From Gammaproteobacteria bacterium (GTDB lineage: Bacteria > Pseudomonadota > Gammaproteobacteria > Pseudomonadales > Azotimanducaceae_A): DNA of 7,067 nt. Both the position numbers and the translations under genes were made by a program. The notes beneath the pieces were generated by a model. That model did no database searches. It saw nothing but the letters and a program-made list of their open reading frames with translations, and had not been told where the DNA came from. Within the stretch, counting starts at the first letter, position 1; every line of letters starts with the position of its first letter. Positions 5,931 through 7,067 of the stretch are shown piece after piece. The DNA lies in the NCBI GenBank assembly GCA_028819775.1, contig JAPPKV010000259.1, positions 1-7,067 on the forward strand. The letters are read 5' to 3'.

Positions 5931-6612
5931 TTGGGAAACCGTGCTGTCGGCAGCCGCCCGGCTGCAGCAGATCCTGCCGGATGCGGTCCTCGTCGGCGGC
6001 ACAGCGGCTGCCATCCATGCCGAACACCGGCAGTCGCACGATGCCGATCACGTCTTGACCGATCTTCGAAACCGATTTTCGGGGGTGCTTGCGCAACTAG
6101 AGTCTGTTGCCGGCTGGTGCACGGCTCGGGTGCGCAGACCGGTGTTGATACTCGGACGCCTCGACGGCATCGAAACTGGTGTGCGGCAACTCATCCGCGA
6201 CGAGCCCTTGGAGACCACGACGCTGGATGTGCGGGGCGTCCCGCTGACCGTGCCAACCGAGGCGGAGATCCTTCGCATCAAAGGCGTGCTCATTCTCCGG
6301 CGCAATGCCACCCGCGACTACCTGGACTTCGCGGCACTTGCCGACCGGCTCGGAGATGACGCGACCGGTCGAGCGTTGCTCCCGTTCGACCGGCTCTATC
6401 GTCAGGACAACGGCGAATCGCCGCTTCAGCAGCTGCAGGCACAACTGGCGAATTCGGTTCCCTACGACCTGGACGAATCCGCCTTGGCCGAATACCGGCA
6501 TCTGGATCCGAAGTGGCATGACTGGAACGCCGTGAAGTCGACCTGCGCCCGCATCGCCAATGCGACGTTCGAACATGTTTGCGACGCCTCCGCGCCCGAG
6601 GGTTCGGCTTAG
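5902..6612 (+). CDS. AbiEii/AbiGii-like nucleotidyltransferase (putative toxin)
   Basis: A 236-residue protein resembling the AbiEii/AbiGii toxin group of nucleotidyltransferases (DNA polymerase beta-like fold), enzymes that transfer nucleotides to RNA or protein and can stop growth. The nucleotide-binding Val-Gly-Gly-Thr is at 31-34, followed after a helix by the metal-binding pair Asp47 and Asp49 in His-Asp-Ala-Asp-His. The later conserved block, Glu-Ile-Leu-Arg-Ile-Lys127 with Arg-Asn-Ala-Thr-Arg-Asp139-Tyr-Leu-Asp142, fits the group's Lys and Arg-Asp-Tyr-x-Asp motifs. It is shorter than classical AbiEii (about 300 residues), mainly at the C-terminus. The ATG at 5902 lies within the end of the small upstream gene; a GGA in the upstream GGATGA stretch could serve as ribosome site. 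The pair is read as a type IV-like toxin-antitoxin or abortive-infection module by analogy. A housekeeping nucleotidyltransferase is the alternative. Confidence 0.82.
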   Translation: MSTTGEPFPDWETVLSAAARLQQILPDAVLVGGTAAAIHAEHRQSHDADHVLTDLRNRFSGVLAQLESVAGWCTARVRRPVLILGRLDGIETGVRQLIRDEPLETTTLDVRGVPLTVPTEAEILRIKGVLILRRNATRDYLDFAALADRLGDDATGRALLPFDRLYRQDNGESPLQQLQAQLANSVPYDLDESALAEYRHLDPKWHDWNAVKSTCARIANATFEHVCDASAPEGSA

Positions 6613-6763
6613 CTCTTTGGCGTTGGCTGCCCAACCGTGTTCCAGCGTGCCGCGCGCAGGTCGCCCCGGTACCCCCTGCGGAAATGCCAGCGAGGCGCGT
6701 TTGCTTCGCAAACTCGGTCACGATACGTTAGGCGGCTTGATTCGAACAGGAGTGGGGAAACAC
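6613..6763. other. Intergenic region with a short hairpin
   Basis: This 151-nt gap separates the nucleotidyltransferase from the ThDP enzyme. It holds a perfect 6-bp hairpin, GTTTGC-TTC-GCAAAC (6699-6713), with no T-run behind it, and a weaker 5-bp stem at 6622-6635. A TACGTTAGG at 6723-6731 echoes the CGTTAG seen at the ends of the repeats near 2527 and 3913. No open frame of interest and no convincing promoter were seen. It may be another dispersed-repeat relic. Confidence 0.3.
6748..6758 (+). promoter_or_regulatory. Ribosome binding region of the ThDP enzyme
   Basis: AGGAG at 6748-6752 lies 11 bases before the ATG at 6764, and GGGGA at 6754-6758 lies 5 bases before it. Either could act as Shine-Dalgarno; both support the ATG at 6764 as start. 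Confidence 0.55.
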
Positions 6764-7067
6764 ATGGCCACAGTCAACGGCGCGCAGTTGATGGCGCGCA
6801 GTCTCAAGCAACAGGGGGTCGACTACATCTTCGGCATCGTCGGCTTCCCGGTGCAGGGCTTCGCGGCGGAAGCGCAACGGGCGGGGATCACGTACGTCGG
6901 CATGCGCAACGAGCAGGCGGCGAGCTATGCCGCGCACGCGGCGGGCTACCTGACCGGCCGGCCGCAAGGCTGCCTGACCGTGTCCGGCCCAGGCGTCATC
7001 CACGCCTTCGCGGGTCTCGCCAACGCCAAGCAGAACTGCTGGCCGATGATCCTGATCGGCGGCGCGT
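6764..7067 (+). CDS. ThDP-dependent enzyme, 2-hydroxyacyl-CoA lyase / oxalyl-CoA decarboxylase type (3' end outside window)
   Basis: The frame from ATG 6764 runs open to the window edge (101 codons) and is the N-terminal pyrimidine-binding domain of a thiamine-diphosphate enzyme. Residues about 24-30 read Gly-Ile-Val-Gly-Phe-Pro-Val. The ThDP-activating glutamate is Glu50 in Met-Arg-Asn-Glu-Gln-Ala-Ala. Then come Gly-Tyr-Leu-Thr-Gly-Arg-Pro at 61-67 and Val-Ser-Gly-Pro-Gly-Val-Ile-His-Ala at 73-81, followed by Asn-Cys-Trp-Pro at 91-94. The Met-Arg-Asn-Glu-Gln, Gly-Pro-Gly-x-Ile-His-Ala and Asn-Cys-Trp-Pro steps agree better with 2-hydroxyacyl-CoA lyase (HACL1; cleaves 2-hydroxyacyl-CoA to formyl-CoA and an aldehyde) than with oxalyl-CoA decarboxylase, which usually has an Arg-His-Glu-Gln there. 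Only about a fifth of the usual length of some 550-580 residues is visible, so the exact reaction is uncertain. Confidence 0.88.
   Translation, partial: MATVNGAQLMARSLKQQGVDYIFGIVGFPVQGFAAEAQRAGITYVGMRNEQAASYAAHAAGYLTGRPQGCLTVSGPGVIHAFAGLANAKQNCWPMILIGGA

Noticed and set aside
6097..6711. 204-codon minus-strand open frame antisense to the nucleotidyltransferase
   Set aside because: No recognisable features; the plus strand has the nucleotidyltransferase motifs and gene-like overlap with its partner.

Overview
The window is a GC-rich (about 60-65% by eye, not counted), gene-dense bacterial fragment. It has mostly short intergenic gaps, GTG as well as ATG starts, and clear Shine-Dalgarno sequences before several genes. 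The gene mix fits an environmental, probably uncultured, bacterium: a Uma2 nuclease, a Spinster-type MFS carrier, an aldo/keto reductase, a 2-hydroxyacyl-CoA lyase-like ThDP enzyme and an AbiEii-like nucleotidyltransferase. The sequence alone does not fix the phylum. Intergenic GTAGGGGC-type inverted repeats suggest a genome with many small dispersed repeats.

Layout, left to right. (1) 2-673 (+): a Uma2-family PD-(D/E)XK nuclease-like protein. (2) 766-2379 (-): a large MFS transporter convergent with it, with an unusual hydrophobic insertion in the middle. (3) 2425-2546: a structured inverted-repeat element between the MFS and aldo/keto reductase genes. (4) 2571-3578 (-): an aldo/keto reductase with its full catalytic tetrad and a strong Shine-Dalgarno. 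(5) 3579-3914: no intact gene, but an apparent plus-strand coding remnant and a short degenerate relative of the repeat that supplies the stop codon of the next gene.

(6) 5575 down to 3915 (-): a tight three-gene operon of tyrosine phosphatase, macrodomain ADP-ribosyl hydrolase and gamma-glutamylcyclotransferase-like protein, with gaps of 16 and 4 nt. (7) 5703-6612 (+): a divergent two-gene cassette, a 75-residue protein overlapping by 29 nt an AbiEii-like nucleotidyltransferase; this looks like a toxin-antitoxin or defence pair. (8) 6764 to the right edge (+): the first 101 codons of a ThDP-dependent enzyme most like 2-hydroxyacyl-CoA lyase, cut by the window end.

The most interesting part is 3915-6612. 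There a putative nucleotidyltransferase toxin module and a small operon of modification-removing enzymes (phosphatase and ADP-ribosyl hydrolase) diverge from one 127-nt intergenic region. A functional link between them is inference only. The MFS, aldo/keto reductase and ThDP enzyme look like ordinary metabolic genes with no shared pathway visible here.
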